From assembly GCF_005405925.1 (NCBI RefSeq), contig NZ_BJHV01000001.1:3596001-3660000 (forward strand): 64,000 bases of DNA, given 5' to 3'. The notes under the pieces are model-generated. The model searched no databases, was not told where the DNA came from, and saw only the letters and a program-made list of their open reading frames with translations. Made by a program: the position numbers and the translations under genes. The DNA is from Streptomyces antimycoticus. Its GTDB lineage: Bacteria > Actinomycetota > Actinomycetes > Streptomycetales > Streptomycetaceae. Below are positions 56,409 through 64,000 of this stretch, in pieces. Positions within the stretch are counted from its first letter, which is position 1. Each line of letters starts with the position of its first letter.

Positions 56409-56654
56409 TTGGCGGGGGGCGGGCGTCCGGCGCACGGTGCCGCCTGCGGCCGGCTGTTCCCCTCCCCGCCCCTCCCGCAGCATCGATATGCGGCTCCGCC
56501 GCGTGGTGGGGCTCCGACCCAGCCCCCGGGCCGGACGACCCGGAGGGGGTCAGGGGCGGAGCCCCTGCCACGCGGCGGAGCCGCACATGCATGCTGCGGG
56601 AAGAGGCGGGGAGGCGGAAAGATCCGCAGCACGGCGGGCCCGGGGCCCGGCGAG
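56409..56654. repeat. Family 2 palindromic repeat after the MFS gene
   Basis: The left arm 56474-56506 and right arm 56568-56600 are inverted copies built on TCGATATGCGGCTCCGCCGCG. The interior has AGGGGCGGAGCCCCT. It shares 23 identical bases with 33431-33453. The flanking sequence (CCCTCCCCGCCCC / GAGGCGGGGAGG) also pairs. It may form the terminator of the two convergent genes. Confidence 0.75.
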
Positions 56655-57601
56655 TCAGACGGCCGCCGGGGCGGCCTCCGCCGTAGACCCGGGGTCCGCC
56701 CCCGCCTCGGCCCCCTCCGCGAGCGCCATGGCGTGCAGCCGCTCCAGGCGCTCATGCGTCTCCGCGTCCGCCGGGGTGTAGGTGAGCAGCTTGGGGCCCT
56801 GCCTCGGGCCCGTCCACAGGCTGGTGGAGGCCAGCCGGAGGATGCCGACCTGCGACTGGCGGTAGACCTTGATCTTGTCGCCGGGCCGGACGACCTCATG
56901 CCGCGCCCAGATCTCCCGGAACTCCGCCGAGGCGTCCTCCAGCCGCTTCACCATCGCCTTCCAGGCGGGCTCGGCGACATGCTCGGCCATGACGGCGCGG
57001 AACTTGGCCGCCATGAGCCGGATCGTCTCGTCCCGGTCCACCAGGCTCGAACGCCACTCGTCATGGGTGAAGGCCAGCCACAGGCAGTTGCGGTCCTCCG
57101 GCGGCACCTTGTCGAGGTCGCACATCATCAGCCGGTAGGTGCGGTTGTAGGCGAGCAGGTCGAAGCGGCTGTTCTGGACGCAGGCGGGGAACGGCTCCAA
57201 CTGCTCCAGCATGCGCCGCAGCGACTGCGGAACGCCCGTGCACTCGCTCGCCGGGCTCGGATCGACGGTCCCGGCGAGCGCGAAGAGATGGGCCCGCTCG
57301 CTGCGGTCCAGGATCAGCGCGCGGGCGATGGCGTCGAGGACCTGCGCCGAGACATGGATGTCGCGGCCCTGCTCCAGCCATGTGTACCAGGTCACGCCGA
57401 CGGTCGAGAGCTGTGCGACCTCCTCGCGGCGCAGACCGGGGGTGCGCCGGCGGCGGCCCCGGGGCAGCCCCACCTGCTCCGGCGTGATCCGCTCCCGCCG
57501 GCTCCGCAAGAACGCGGCCAGCTCGCCCCGCCGTATCTCGGCCCCGCACTCCTGCTCTCGGCCGTGGCACCGGCCGTGGCTTCCTGCACCATCGTGGTCA
57601 T
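56655..57601 (-). CDS. Helix-turn-helix regulator with MmyB-like ligand domain (frame broken once)
   Basis: About 315 aa from ATG 57601. The N-terminal XRE helix-turn-helix continues RRRRTPGLRREEVAQLSTVGVTWYTWLEQGRDIHVSAQVL. The C-terminal MmyB/MltR-like PAS-type domain has NSRFDLLAYNRTYRLMMCDL and REIWARHEV. The frame breaks at the C run 57542-57545 on the plus strand. Adding one C joins ESRSAG to AEIRRGELAAFLRSRRER. It is divergent from an MFS gene across a 100-bp region with inverted repeats, so it probably represses that exporter and itself. Confidence 0.85.
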
Positions 57602-57637
57602 GGCTCCAGGGTGCCTGAAGGGCTCAGCCGGTTGCCA

Positions 57638-57674
57638 GGTACTTCTTGTACCAGGATAAAGACACTCTGGTACC
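57638..57674. promoter_or_regulatory. Operator region between the HTH regulator and MFS exporter
   Basis: A perfect inverted repeat GGTAC-TTCTT-GTACC (57638-57652) overlaps TACCAG (57649-57654), which pairs with CTGGTA (57667-57672). Three GGTACC-type half-sites lie within 37 bp of the divergent promoter region. Confidence 0.55.
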
Positions 57675-57703
57675 AGCTTGAGCGACCCAGGATCTTCGTA
57701 AGC

Positions 57704-59215
57704 GTGACCGAAACGCAGATTTCCACGATACGAACGAGAAACGCCGCCCCGGACGCAGCGAAGACGACCGGGAAGACCACCGGCACGAAGACCACGGGCG
57801 GGAAGACCACCGCGCGGACCCACACCTCCTCCGGCCCCGCGCTGAGCCCCCTCGGGTTGTTCACCGTGCTGCTGGGCGCGGCGCTGCCGCTGATCGACTT
57901 CTTCATCGTCAACGTGGCCCTGCCCACCATGGACCACGACCTCCACGCCGGTCCGGCCGTACTGGAGCTCGTCGTCGCCGGGTACGGCGTGGCGTACGCG
58001 GTGCTGCTGGTCCTCGGCGGCCGGCTGGGCGACACCTTCGGACGGCGCAGGCTCTTCCTCGCCGGGATGGCGGCCTTCGGGCTGACCTCGCTGGCCTGCG
58101 GGCTCGCGCCGGACGCCTGGAGCCTGGTGGGCGCCCGGGTGGCGCAGGGCGCCTCGGCCGCGCTGATGCTGCCCCAGGTGCTGGCCACCATCCACTCCTC
58201 GACCAGCGGGACGCACCGCGCCCGCGCGCTCAGCATGTACGGCGCGACGGCCGGTCTGTCCATGGTCGCGGGGCAGATCCTGGGCGGTGTGCTGGTGGCC
58301 GCGGACATCGCGGGCACCGGGTGGCGCGCGGTCTTCCTGGTCAATGTGCCGGTCGCGGTGATCGGCCTGATCCTCGCGGTCCGCACGGTCCCCGAGACCC
58401 GTTCGAACCGGCCCGCACCGGTGGACGTGCCGGGCACCGTGCTGCTCGCGCTGTCGCTGATCACGCTGATGGTCCCGCTGACCGAGGGGCGGGCCGCGGG
58501 CTGGCCGCTGTGGACCTGGCTGGCGCTGGGCGCGTTCCCGTTCGTGGCCGCCGCGTTCTACGTCGTGGAGCGGCGCGCCGACCGGGCGGGACGCACGCCG
58601 CTGCTGCCGCCGAGCCTGTTCGCGCTGAACGGGCTGCGGCGCGGGCTGCCGATGGTGGTGCCGTTCTCGATCGGCTTCGGTGGCTTCATGTTCGTCATCG
58701 CGGTCGCACTGCAGCAGGGGCTGCGGTACGGGCCGGTCGAGGCCGGGCTGGCGCTGGCGCCGATGGCCACGACGTTCTTCGTGGCCTCGCTGATGGGTCC
58801 GCGTCTGGTGGGCCGGTACGGCAGCCGTGTGGTGACCGCGGGCGGGCTGATCCAGGCCGTGGGCATCGCGATGCTGATGGTGGCCGTATGGCGCGACTGG
58901 CCGGATCTGTCGCTGGCCGGGCTGCTGCCGGGGGTCGCGCTGGCCGGGTTCGGGCAGGGGCTGCAGCTTCCGGTGCTGATCCGGATCGTGCTGGCCGATG
59001 TGCCGAACGAGCGGGCCGGGGTCGGGAGCGGCGTGATGGTCACGACCCAGCAGTCCGCGCTGGCGCTGGGCGTGGCGACGCTCGGCACGCTCTTCCTGTC
59101 CCTGGAGCCGTCGATGGGCATGGGGGACGCGCTGGTCATCACGCTCGCGGCCCAGCTCGCGGCGATCGCGCTGACCCTGCTGCTGAGCCTGCGCCTGCCG
59201 CGCGCGGTGGCGTAA
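57704..59215 (+). CDS. MFS transporter, DHA2 family
   Basis: 503 aa from GTG 57704; the ribosome-binding site is weak. A Lys/Thr-rich leader (KTTGKTTGTKTTGGKTTA) precedes the first membrane segment GLFTVLLGAALPLIDFFIVNVALP. Motif A is GGRLGDTFGRRRLFLAG. Fourteen segments reach LAAIALTLLLSLRLP. It is paired with the divergent HTH regulator. Probably exports a small toxic compound; substrate unknown. Confidence 0.87.
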   Translation: MTETQISTIRTRNAAPDAAKTTGKTTGTKTTGGKTTARTHTSSGPALSPLGLFTVLLGAALPLIDFFIVNVALPTMDHDLHAGPAVLELVVAGYGVAYAVLLVLGGRLGDTFGRRRLFLAGMAAFGLTSLACGLAPDAWSLVGARVAQGASAALMLPQVLATIHSSTSGTHRARALSMYGATAGLSMVAGQILGGVLVAADIAGTGWRAVFLVNVPVAVIGLILAVRTVPETRSNRPAPVDVPGTVLLALSLITLMVPLTEGRAAGWPLWTWLALGAFPFVAAAFYVVERRADRAGRTPLLPPSLFALNGLRRGLPMVVPFSIGFGGFMFVIAVALQQGLRYGPVEAGLALAPMATTFFVASLMGPRLVGRYGSRVVTAGGLIQAVGIAMLMVAVWRDWPDLSLAGLLPGVALAGFGQGLQLPVLIRIVLADVPNERAGVGSGVMVTTQQSALALGVATLGTLFLSLEPSMGMGDALVITLAAQLAAIALTLLLSLRLPRAVA

Positions 59216-59246
59216 GGGGGCGTAGGGAGGGGCCGATGACTGGTAG

Positions 59247-59276
59247 GCGATGACAGATATTGAAATCTGTCATCGC
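59247..59276. promoter_or_regulatory. Operator of the aldo/keto reductase-TetR pair
   Basis: Perfect 12-bp inverted repeat GCGATGACAGAT-ATTGAA-ATCTGTCATCGC (arms 59247-59258 and 59265-59276), 54 bp before the reductase start. Length and symmetry fit a TetR-type operator overlapping the promoter. Confidence 0.65.
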
Positions 59277-59329
59277 ACATGCCACGCTTTCCTTGGGAAC
59301 ACCCCCTCGCTATCCCAAGGAGCACCCCC

Positions 59330-60351
59330 GTGCAGAAACGTCAGCTCGGCACCGCCGGTCCCCAGGTCTCCGCGATCGGCCTCGGCTGCATGGGCATGTC
59401 CCCGGGTACGGCGCCCACGTCGACCGCGCCGAGTCCATCGCCACCCTCCACGCCGCGCTCGACGCCGGGATCACCCTGCTCGACACCGGCGACTTCTACG
59501 GCATGGGCCACAACGAACTGCTCGTCAACGAGGCCCTGCGCACCGCCCCCGCCGCCCACCGCGAACGCGCCCTGACCAGTGTGAAGTTCGGCGCCCTGCG
59601 CGGCCCGGACGGCGCCTGGCTCGGCCACGACGGCCGTCCCGCCGCCGTCAAGAACTTCCTCGCGTACTCACTCCAGCGGCTGGGCACCGACCACATCGAC
59701 ATCTACCGGATCGCCCGCCTCGACCCGGCCGTCCCGATCGAGGAGACGGTCGGGGCCATCGCCGAGGCCGTACAGGCGGGCCACGTACGGCACATCGGCC
59801 TCTCGGAGGTGGGCCCCGAGACCATCCGGCGGGCCGCCGCCGTCGCCCCGATCTCGGATCTGCAGATCGAGTACTCGCTGCTCGAGCGCGGCATCGAGGA
59901 CGAGATCCTGCCCGTCTGCCGTGAGCTGGGCATCGGGATCACTCCGTACGGGGTGCTCTCCCGCGGCCTGATCAGCGGCCACTGGAGCCGGGAGCGCACC
60001 ACGGACGCACAGGACTTCCGCAGCGTGGCCCCGCGGTTCCGGGCCGAGAACCTCGACCGCAACCTGGGCCTCGTGGAAGCCCTCCGCAAGATCGCGGACG
60101 GCAAGGGCGTCAGCGTCGCCCAGATCGCCATCGCCTGGGTGCTGGCGCAGGGCATCCGGCACGCCACCGCCATCGTCCCGCTCATCGGATCCCGCCGCCG
60201 CGACCAGCTGACCGAGGCCCTGGGGGCGCTTGACGTTACGCTCGACGCCGACGATATGGCCGCCGTCGAGGAGGCCGTCCCGGCGAACGCCGCAGCGGGC
60301 ACCCGCTACCCGGAGGCCCAGATGGCCACCCTCGACAGCGAGAAGAAGTAA
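59330..60351 (+). CDS. Aldo/keto reductase (frame broken once)
   Basis: About 340 aa NADPH-dependent oxidoreductase. It starts at GTG 59330 (QKRQLGTAGPQVSAIGLGCMGMS) after AAGGAG. The frame breaks at CCCGGG 59401-59406; one added base gives SPGYGAHVDRAESIATLHAALD. The catalytic tetrad region includes DTGDFYGMGHNE (Asp, Tyr), SVKFGA (Lys) and a position aligned with DHIDIYRIARLD. The usual 'YQxHRxD' appears here as YRIARLD, so the His is replaced by Ala, which is unusual. The C-terminus is IPLIGSRR-like VPLIGSRRRDQL. TetR gene follows after 8 nt. Confidence 0.83.
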
Positions 60352-60359
60352 GGGACCCG

Positions 60360-60949
60360 ATGCCGCCGTCCGAGACCCCCTGACGCCCGCCCGCATCCTC
60401 GAAGCCACCGAGGACGTGCTGCGCCGCTACGGCCCCGCGAAGGCCACGGTGGTGGACGTGGCCCGGGCGCTGGGGGTCAGCCACGGCAGCGTCTACCGCC
60501 ACTTCCGCTCGAAGACGGCACTGCGCGAGGCGGTCACCGAGCGGTGGCTCGACCAGGAGCACGACGCCCTGTCCCGCATAGCCCGCGGCAAGGCCCCCGC
60601 GACCGAGCGGCTGGAGGACTGGCTGCTCACCCTGTTCGCCGCCAAGCGCCGTAAGGCGGGCGTCGATCCGGAGCTCTTCGCCACGTACCTGGCACTGGCC
60701 TCCGAGAACAGCGAGACCGTCGCGCGCCATGTCGAGACGATGCTCGACCAGCTCACCACGATCGTCGAAAGCGGCATCGCCCGTGGCGAGTTCACCATGC
60801 GGGACGCCCGCGCCACGGCCCGTGCGCTCTGGGACGCGACGACGCGATTCCACGACCCCGTCTACGCGCCACGATGGTCGGACCCGGACATGGACCCGGC
60901 CTTCGCGGCCGTCTGCGAGCTCCTCGTCGACGGCCTGCGAGCCCGCTAG
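60360..60949 (+). CDS. TetR-family transcriptional regulator (frame broken once)
   Basis: About 196 aa. ATG 60360 follows the reductase stop by 8 nt with AAGGGA. The first codons read PPSETP and then, after one added C in the run 60376-60380, LTPARILEATEDVLRRYG. The helix-turn-helix is ATVVDVARALGVSHGSVYRHFRSKTALREAV. The C-terminal helical domain (LDQLTTIVESGIARGEF) fits TetR_C families. As sequenced the frame ends after seven codons. It probably represses its own operon through the 12-bp inverted repeat at 59247. Confidence 0.84.
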
Positions 60950-60988
60950 ACCGCCGGGGGCACAGGGTCGCCGGTCACCCCTGGCAGG

Positions 60989-61291
60989 TCAGCCCTGAGA
61001 GGCGGCCCACCACAGAATGACCGCGGCCGCCGCGAAACAGGCCAGCATGATCAGGAGGACCTGCCGCCGCGCCGCCGCGTCGGCGGTCATCCGCGGGGAG
61101 CCGAGGGCTCCGTGCGCCTGGGCGAGGTGGTCGAGTCCCTTGTGGCGGGCGCCGCCGGAGGTGATCCGCTCCTGCCAGTCGCAGTGCTCGCAGCCGAGCA
61201 GCCGCCGTTGCCCCGGACCGTAGCCGTAGCTCACCTCGAAGACCGTGCCGTCCTCGCGGGTGGCGGTGATGTGATGTGTCACGCCTCGCAC
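60989..61291 (-). CDS. Small zinc-ribbon protein with C-terminal membrane anchor
   Basis: 100 aa. Contains CEHCDWQERITSGG...HLAQAHG, a CxxC...HxxxxH zinc-finger-like motif (about residues 34-62), then a single membrane segment VLLIMLACFAAAAVILWWAA at the C-terminus. A tail-anchored cytoplasmic zinc domain is likely. Start GTG 61291 or GTG 61282. Function unknown. It lies between the TetR gene and glyS. Confidence 0.7.
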   Translation of the reverse strand: MRGVTHHITATREDGTVFEVSYGYGPGQRRLLGCEHCDWQERITSGGARHKGLDHLAQAHGALGSPRMTADAAARRQVLLIMLACFAAAAVILWWAASQG

Positions 61292-61419
61292 GATTGGTGA
61301 ACCCCCGTTCTGCCGAGCCGACGGGCCCCGGCGCCACGGACATGGCGTCCGCGGCGCCGGAGCCCGTCGTCGGGTATGTATCCGGTGCCCGTGGTCCGGG
61401 CGCGATGGCCCGGGCCGGG

Positions 61420-62802
61420 TCAGCAGCCGATCAGGCGGCCGCCGAGGTAGGACTGGATCTGGTCGAGGGAGACCCGCTCCTGCTTCATCGTGTCGCGCTC
61501 ACGCACGGTCACGGCGTTGTCATCGAGGGTGTCGAAGTCCACGGTGACGCAGAAGGGCGTGCCGATCTCGTCCTGGCGACGGTAGCGGCGGCCGATCGCG
61601 CCCGCGTCGTCGAACTCGATGTTCCAGTGCTTGCGCAGGTCCGCCGCGAGCCCCTTGGCCTTCGGCGAGAGCTGCGGGTTGCGGGACAGCGGCAGCACCG
61701 CGACCTTGACCGGCGCCAGGCGCGGGTCGAGCCGCATCACGGTGCGCTTCTCCATCTTGCCCTTGGCGTTGGGCGCCTCGTCCTCGACGTACGCGTCGAG
61801 CATGAAGGCCAGCATCGCGCGACCCACGCCCGCCGCCGGCTCGATGACGTAGGGGGTCCAGCGCTCGCCGGCCTCCTGGTCGAAGTACGACAGGTCCTGG
61901 CCGGAGGCCGCCGAGTGCGCCTTCAGGTCGAAGTCGGTGCGGTTGGCCAGGCCCTCCAGCTCGCCCCACTCCGAGCCGCCGAAGCTGAAGCGGTACTCGA
62001 TGTCAGCGGTGCGCTTGGAGTAGTGGGAGAGCTTCTCCTTCGGGTGCTCGTACCACCGGATGTTCGCCTCCTGGAGACCGAGGTCCCGGTACCAGTTCCA
62101 GCGCTGCTCCATCCAGTACTCGTGCCACGTCTCGTCCTCGCCCGGCTTGACGAAGAACTCCATCTCCATCTGCTCGAATTCACGCGTACGGAAGATGAAG
62201 TTTCCCGGCGTGATCTCGTTGCGGAACGACTTGCCGACCTGGGCGATACCGAACGGCGGCTTCCGGCGCGACGTCTGCTGGACGGCGAGGAAGTTGGTGA
62301 AGATGCCCTGGGCGGTCTCGGGGCGCAGGTATGCGATCGAGCCGGAGTCCTGGGTCGGACCGAGGTGGGTGGCGAGCAGCCCGGAGAACTGCTTGGGCTC
62401 GGTGAAGCTGCCCTTGTTGCCGCAGTGCGGGCAGTTGACGTCGGCCAGGCCGTTCTCGGGGAGCCGGCCGTGCTTGGCCTCGTACGCCTCCTCCAGGTGG
62501 TCCGCGCGGAACCGCTTGTGACAGGAGGTGCACTCGGTGAGCGGGTCCGTGAAGGTGGCGACGTGGCCGGACGCCTCCCACACCTCACGGGCCAGGATCA
62601 CGGACGAGTCGAGTCCGACGACGTCGTCACGAGAGGTGACCATCGAACGCCACCACTGCCGCTTGATGTTCTCCTTCAGCTCCACACCGAGCGGTCCGTA
62701 GTCCCAGGCGGCTCGCTGGCCGCCGTAGATCTCGCTGCACGGGTAGACGAAGCCACGGCGCTTGCTGAGGCTGACGATGGTGTCGATCTTGTCGGCGGCC
62801 AC
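61420..62802 (-). CDS. glyS: Glycyl-tRNA synthetase
   Basis: 460 aa class II synthetase of the bacterial/eukaryotic alpha2 type. Begins [22 protein letters not shown]. Zinc-binding Cys pattern: ECTSCHKRF and [11 protein letters not shown]. Motif 2 includes [21 protein letters not shown]. The anticodon-binding domain begins [21 protein letters not shown]. The start GTG 62802 has GAAGAGAG upstream. Divergent from znuA. Essential housekeeping gene. Confidence 0.96.
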   Translation of the reverse strand: MAADKIDTIVSLSKRRGFVYPCSEIYGGQRAAWDYGPLGVELKENIKRQWWRSMVTSRDDVVGLDSSVILAREVWEASGHVATFTDPLTECTSCHKRFRADHLEEAYEAKHGRLPENGLADVNCPHCGNKGSFTEPKQFSGLLATHLGPTQDSGSIAYLRPETAQGIFTNFLAVQQTSRRKPPFGIAQVGKSFRNEITPGNFIFRTREFEQMEMEFFVKPGEDETWHEYWMEQRWNWYRDLGLQEANIRWYEHPKEKLSHYSKRTADIEYRFSFGGSEWGELEGLANRTDFDLKAHSAASGQDLSYFDQEAGERWTPYVIEPAAGVGRAMLAFMLDAYVEDEAPNAKGKMEKRTVMRLDPRLAPVKVAVLPLSRNPQLSPKAKGLAADLRKHWNIEFDDAGAIGRRYRRQDEIGTPFCVTVDFDTLDDNAVTVRERDTMKQERVSLDQIQSYLGGRLIGC

Positions 62803-62916
62803 GGTGCTCTCTTCATTGATGACGACATTGACGACGAAGCGAATGCTTCAGGTTACCGGCGGCGGCACCCCCCGGATCAAATCGGTAGTCGAAGCGATCA
62901 ACAAGAGGACAGTTGT

Positions 62917-62931
62917 TGACAATCGTTTCCA
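62917..62931. promoter_or_regulatory. Zur box 1
   Basis: TGACAATCGTTTCCA matches the actinobacterial Zur consensus TGAAAATGATTTTCA at 11 of 15 positions. It lies 22 bp upstream of the znuA start. Confidence 0.6.
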
Positions 62932-62938
62932 TCTTTGT

Positions 62939-62953
62939 TGAAAATGAGAGTCA
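62939..62953. promoter_or_regulatory. Zur box 2
   Basis: TGAAAATGAGAGTCA matches the Zur consensus at 12 of 15 positions, including the whole left half. Its last base is the A of the chosen znuA ATG, so bound Zur would block both transcription and the start region. Confidence 0.65.
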
Positions 62954-63966
62954 TGAACATACGTCGCCTCAGGCCCATGACCGCCCTCGTCGGAGCCGCC
63001 GCACTGGGCCTGACCACCCTCACAGCCTGCTCCTCCGACGCCGGAGACGGAAGGACGGACGGCAAGCTGGATGTGGTGGCGTCGTTCTATCCGCTGCAGT
63101 TCCTCGCCCAGCGGATCGGCGGTAGCGCCATCCATGTGTCCTCCCTGACCAAGCCCGGCGTCGAACCGCACGATCTGGAGATCAGCCCCCGGCAGACCGC
63201 CGATCTCAGCAAGGCGGGTCTGGTGGTCTATCTCAAGGGGCTCCAGCCCTCCGTCGACCGCGCCATCACCCAGGCCGAGCCGAAGCATGTCGCCGACGCC
63301 GCCTCGTACACCACGCTGGAGGACCACGGCACCGAGGTCGAGGGCGACCACGACCACGGGGGCGAGGCCGGTCACGGGGACGAGGGCGGCCATGGGGGCG
63401 AGGGCGAGGAAGGGCACGAGGGCCACGCCCACTCCGGCGACTCCGCCGCCGACCCCCACATCTGGCTGGACCCGGTGCGCTACGCCCAGGTCGCCAAGGG
63501 CGTCGGCAAGGCGCTGGAGAAGGCCGACCCCGATCACGCCACGACGTACAAGGAGAACACCACCGCCCTGGTCAAGGAGCTGACCACGCTCGATCAGGAC
63601 TTCCGGAGCGGTTTGAAGGACCGTTCTTCGGACACCTTCATCACGACCCACGCCGCCTTCGGCTATCTCGCCGAGCGCTACGGACTGCGGCAGGAGGCGA
63701 TCTCCGGGCTCGACCCCGAGTCCGAGCCCAGCCCGGCCCGGATCAAGGGCCTGCACAGCGTCGCCAAGAAGGACAAGGTCAACACCGTCTTCTTCGAAAC
63801 CCTCGTGAGCGACCGAACGGCGAAGACGCTGGCGGGCGATCTCCATCTGCGGACCGATGTGCTCGATCCCATCGAGGGCATCGGCGACAAGTCCAAGGGT
63901 GACGACTACATCCAGGTCATGCGATCCAACCTGAAGGCCCTGCAGAAGGCGCTGGGCACCAAGTGA
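62953..63966 (+). CDS. znuA: Zinc ABC transporter substrate-binding lipoprotein
   Basis: 337 aa. Signal with lipobox LTAC (LVGAAALGLTTLTAC). The cluster A-I fold: VVASFYPLQFLAQRIGG, EPHDLEISPRQ (His ligand), and HIWLDPVRYAQVAKGVG (His ligand). The His/Asp/Gly-rich loop (GDHDHGGEAGHGDEGG, about residues 128-165) is typical of zinc-binding ZnuA. A third site is in ITTHAAFGYLAERYGL. ATG 62953 is preferred; ATG 62944 is in frame. Zur boxes overlap the start. Likely followed by znuC and znuB. Confidence 0.92.
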   Translation: MNIRRLRPMTALVGAAALGLTTLTACSSDAGDGRTDGKLDVVASFYPLQFLAQRIGGSAIHVSSLTKPGVEPHDLEISPRQTADLSKAGLVVYLKGLQPSVDRAITQAEPKHVADAASYTTLEDHGTEVEGDHDHGGEAGHGDEGGHGGEGEEGHEGHAHSGDSAADPHIWLDPVRYAQVAKGVGKALEKADPDHATTYKENTTALVKELTTLDQDFRSGLKDRSSDTFITTHAAFGYLAERYGLRQEAISGLDPESEPSPARIKGLHSVAKKDKVNTVFFETLVSDRTAKTLAGDLHLRTDVLDPIEGIGDKSKGDDYIQVMRSNLKALQKALGTK

Positions 63967-64000
63967 CGGACCACCCCACGGAGGTCGAGGAAACGATGGC
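63963..64000 (+). CDS. znuC: Start of the next gene, probably the zinc ABC transporter ATPase (3' partial)
   Basis: GTG 63963 overlaps the znuA stop (GTGA) and reads TDHPTEVEETM; ATG 63996, preceded by GGTCGAGG, is an alternative start. Only about 13 codons are in the window. Identity is inferred from the usual znuACB order. Confidence 0.35.
   Translation, partial: MTDHPTEVEETM

Overview
High-GC actinobacterial DNA, almost certainly a Streptomyces chromosome: extreme third-position GC, many GTG starts, MsiK-style sugar ABC operons without their own ATPase, lipobox and Tat lipoproteins, Zur-type boxes and typical Streptomyces gene pairs. From memory, nirBD, ppdK, dusB, glyS and znuA occur in this order in the core of S. 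coelicolor, so the window looks like a conserved backbone carrying large accessory blocks. No rRNA, tRNA, CRISPR array or transposase was seen.

Layout. 1-4170: assimilatory nitrite reduction (FAD reductase, nirB, nirD). 4333-7504: a secreted protein and an ECF sigma factor with its membrane-anchored partner. 8020-15201: a LacI-regulated operon matching bxlR-bxlEFG-bxlA (xylobiose import and GH3 beta-xylosidase). 15220-19881: a large unknown protein, an SDR and a HemK-like methyltransferase. 20125-28034: a complete protocatechuate / beta-ketoadipate cluster, pcaV divergent from pcaIJFHGBL. 28136-31276: a second sugar importer. 31284-34215: a FadR-type regulator, a class V aminotransferase and a permease remnant. 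34212-38016: a DUF308-type membrane protein, a NarL-type two-component system and an ArsR-like regulator. 38331-42001: a cassette bracketed by two near-identical hairpins, with an XRE/TPR regulator, two small Cys proteins, a tiny cationic peptide and a RiPP-type PIMT-like methyltransferase. 42076-44802: ppdK. 45439-53372: an operon of alpha/beta hydrolase, caspase-VMAP-like protein, MoxR ATPase and vWA/TPR protein, matching vWA-MoxR-VMAP conflict systems. 53495-61291: dusB, two MFS exporters with regulators, an aldo/keto reductase-TetR pair and a small zinc-ribbon membrane protein. 61420-64000: glyS and the Zur-controlled zinc importer.

How the genes work together. The bxl and pca clusters break down plant cell-wall carbon: xylo-oligosaccharides to xylose, and lignin-derived protocatechuate to acetyl-CoA and succinyl-CoA. 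The two most interesting accessory systems are the hairpin-bracketed peptide/methyltransferase cassette, which resembles an aspartimide-forming RiPP (imiditide) locus, and the vWA-MoxR-caspase operon.

Two cautions affect the whole window. First, thirteen reading-frame breaks in ten genes are all repaired by adding one G or C at or near a G/C run, and none needs a base removed. This looks like homopolymer under-calling, so I annotate these genes as intact but frame-broken. Second, GC-rich palindromic repeats occur between genes and also inside or at the edge of coding regions.
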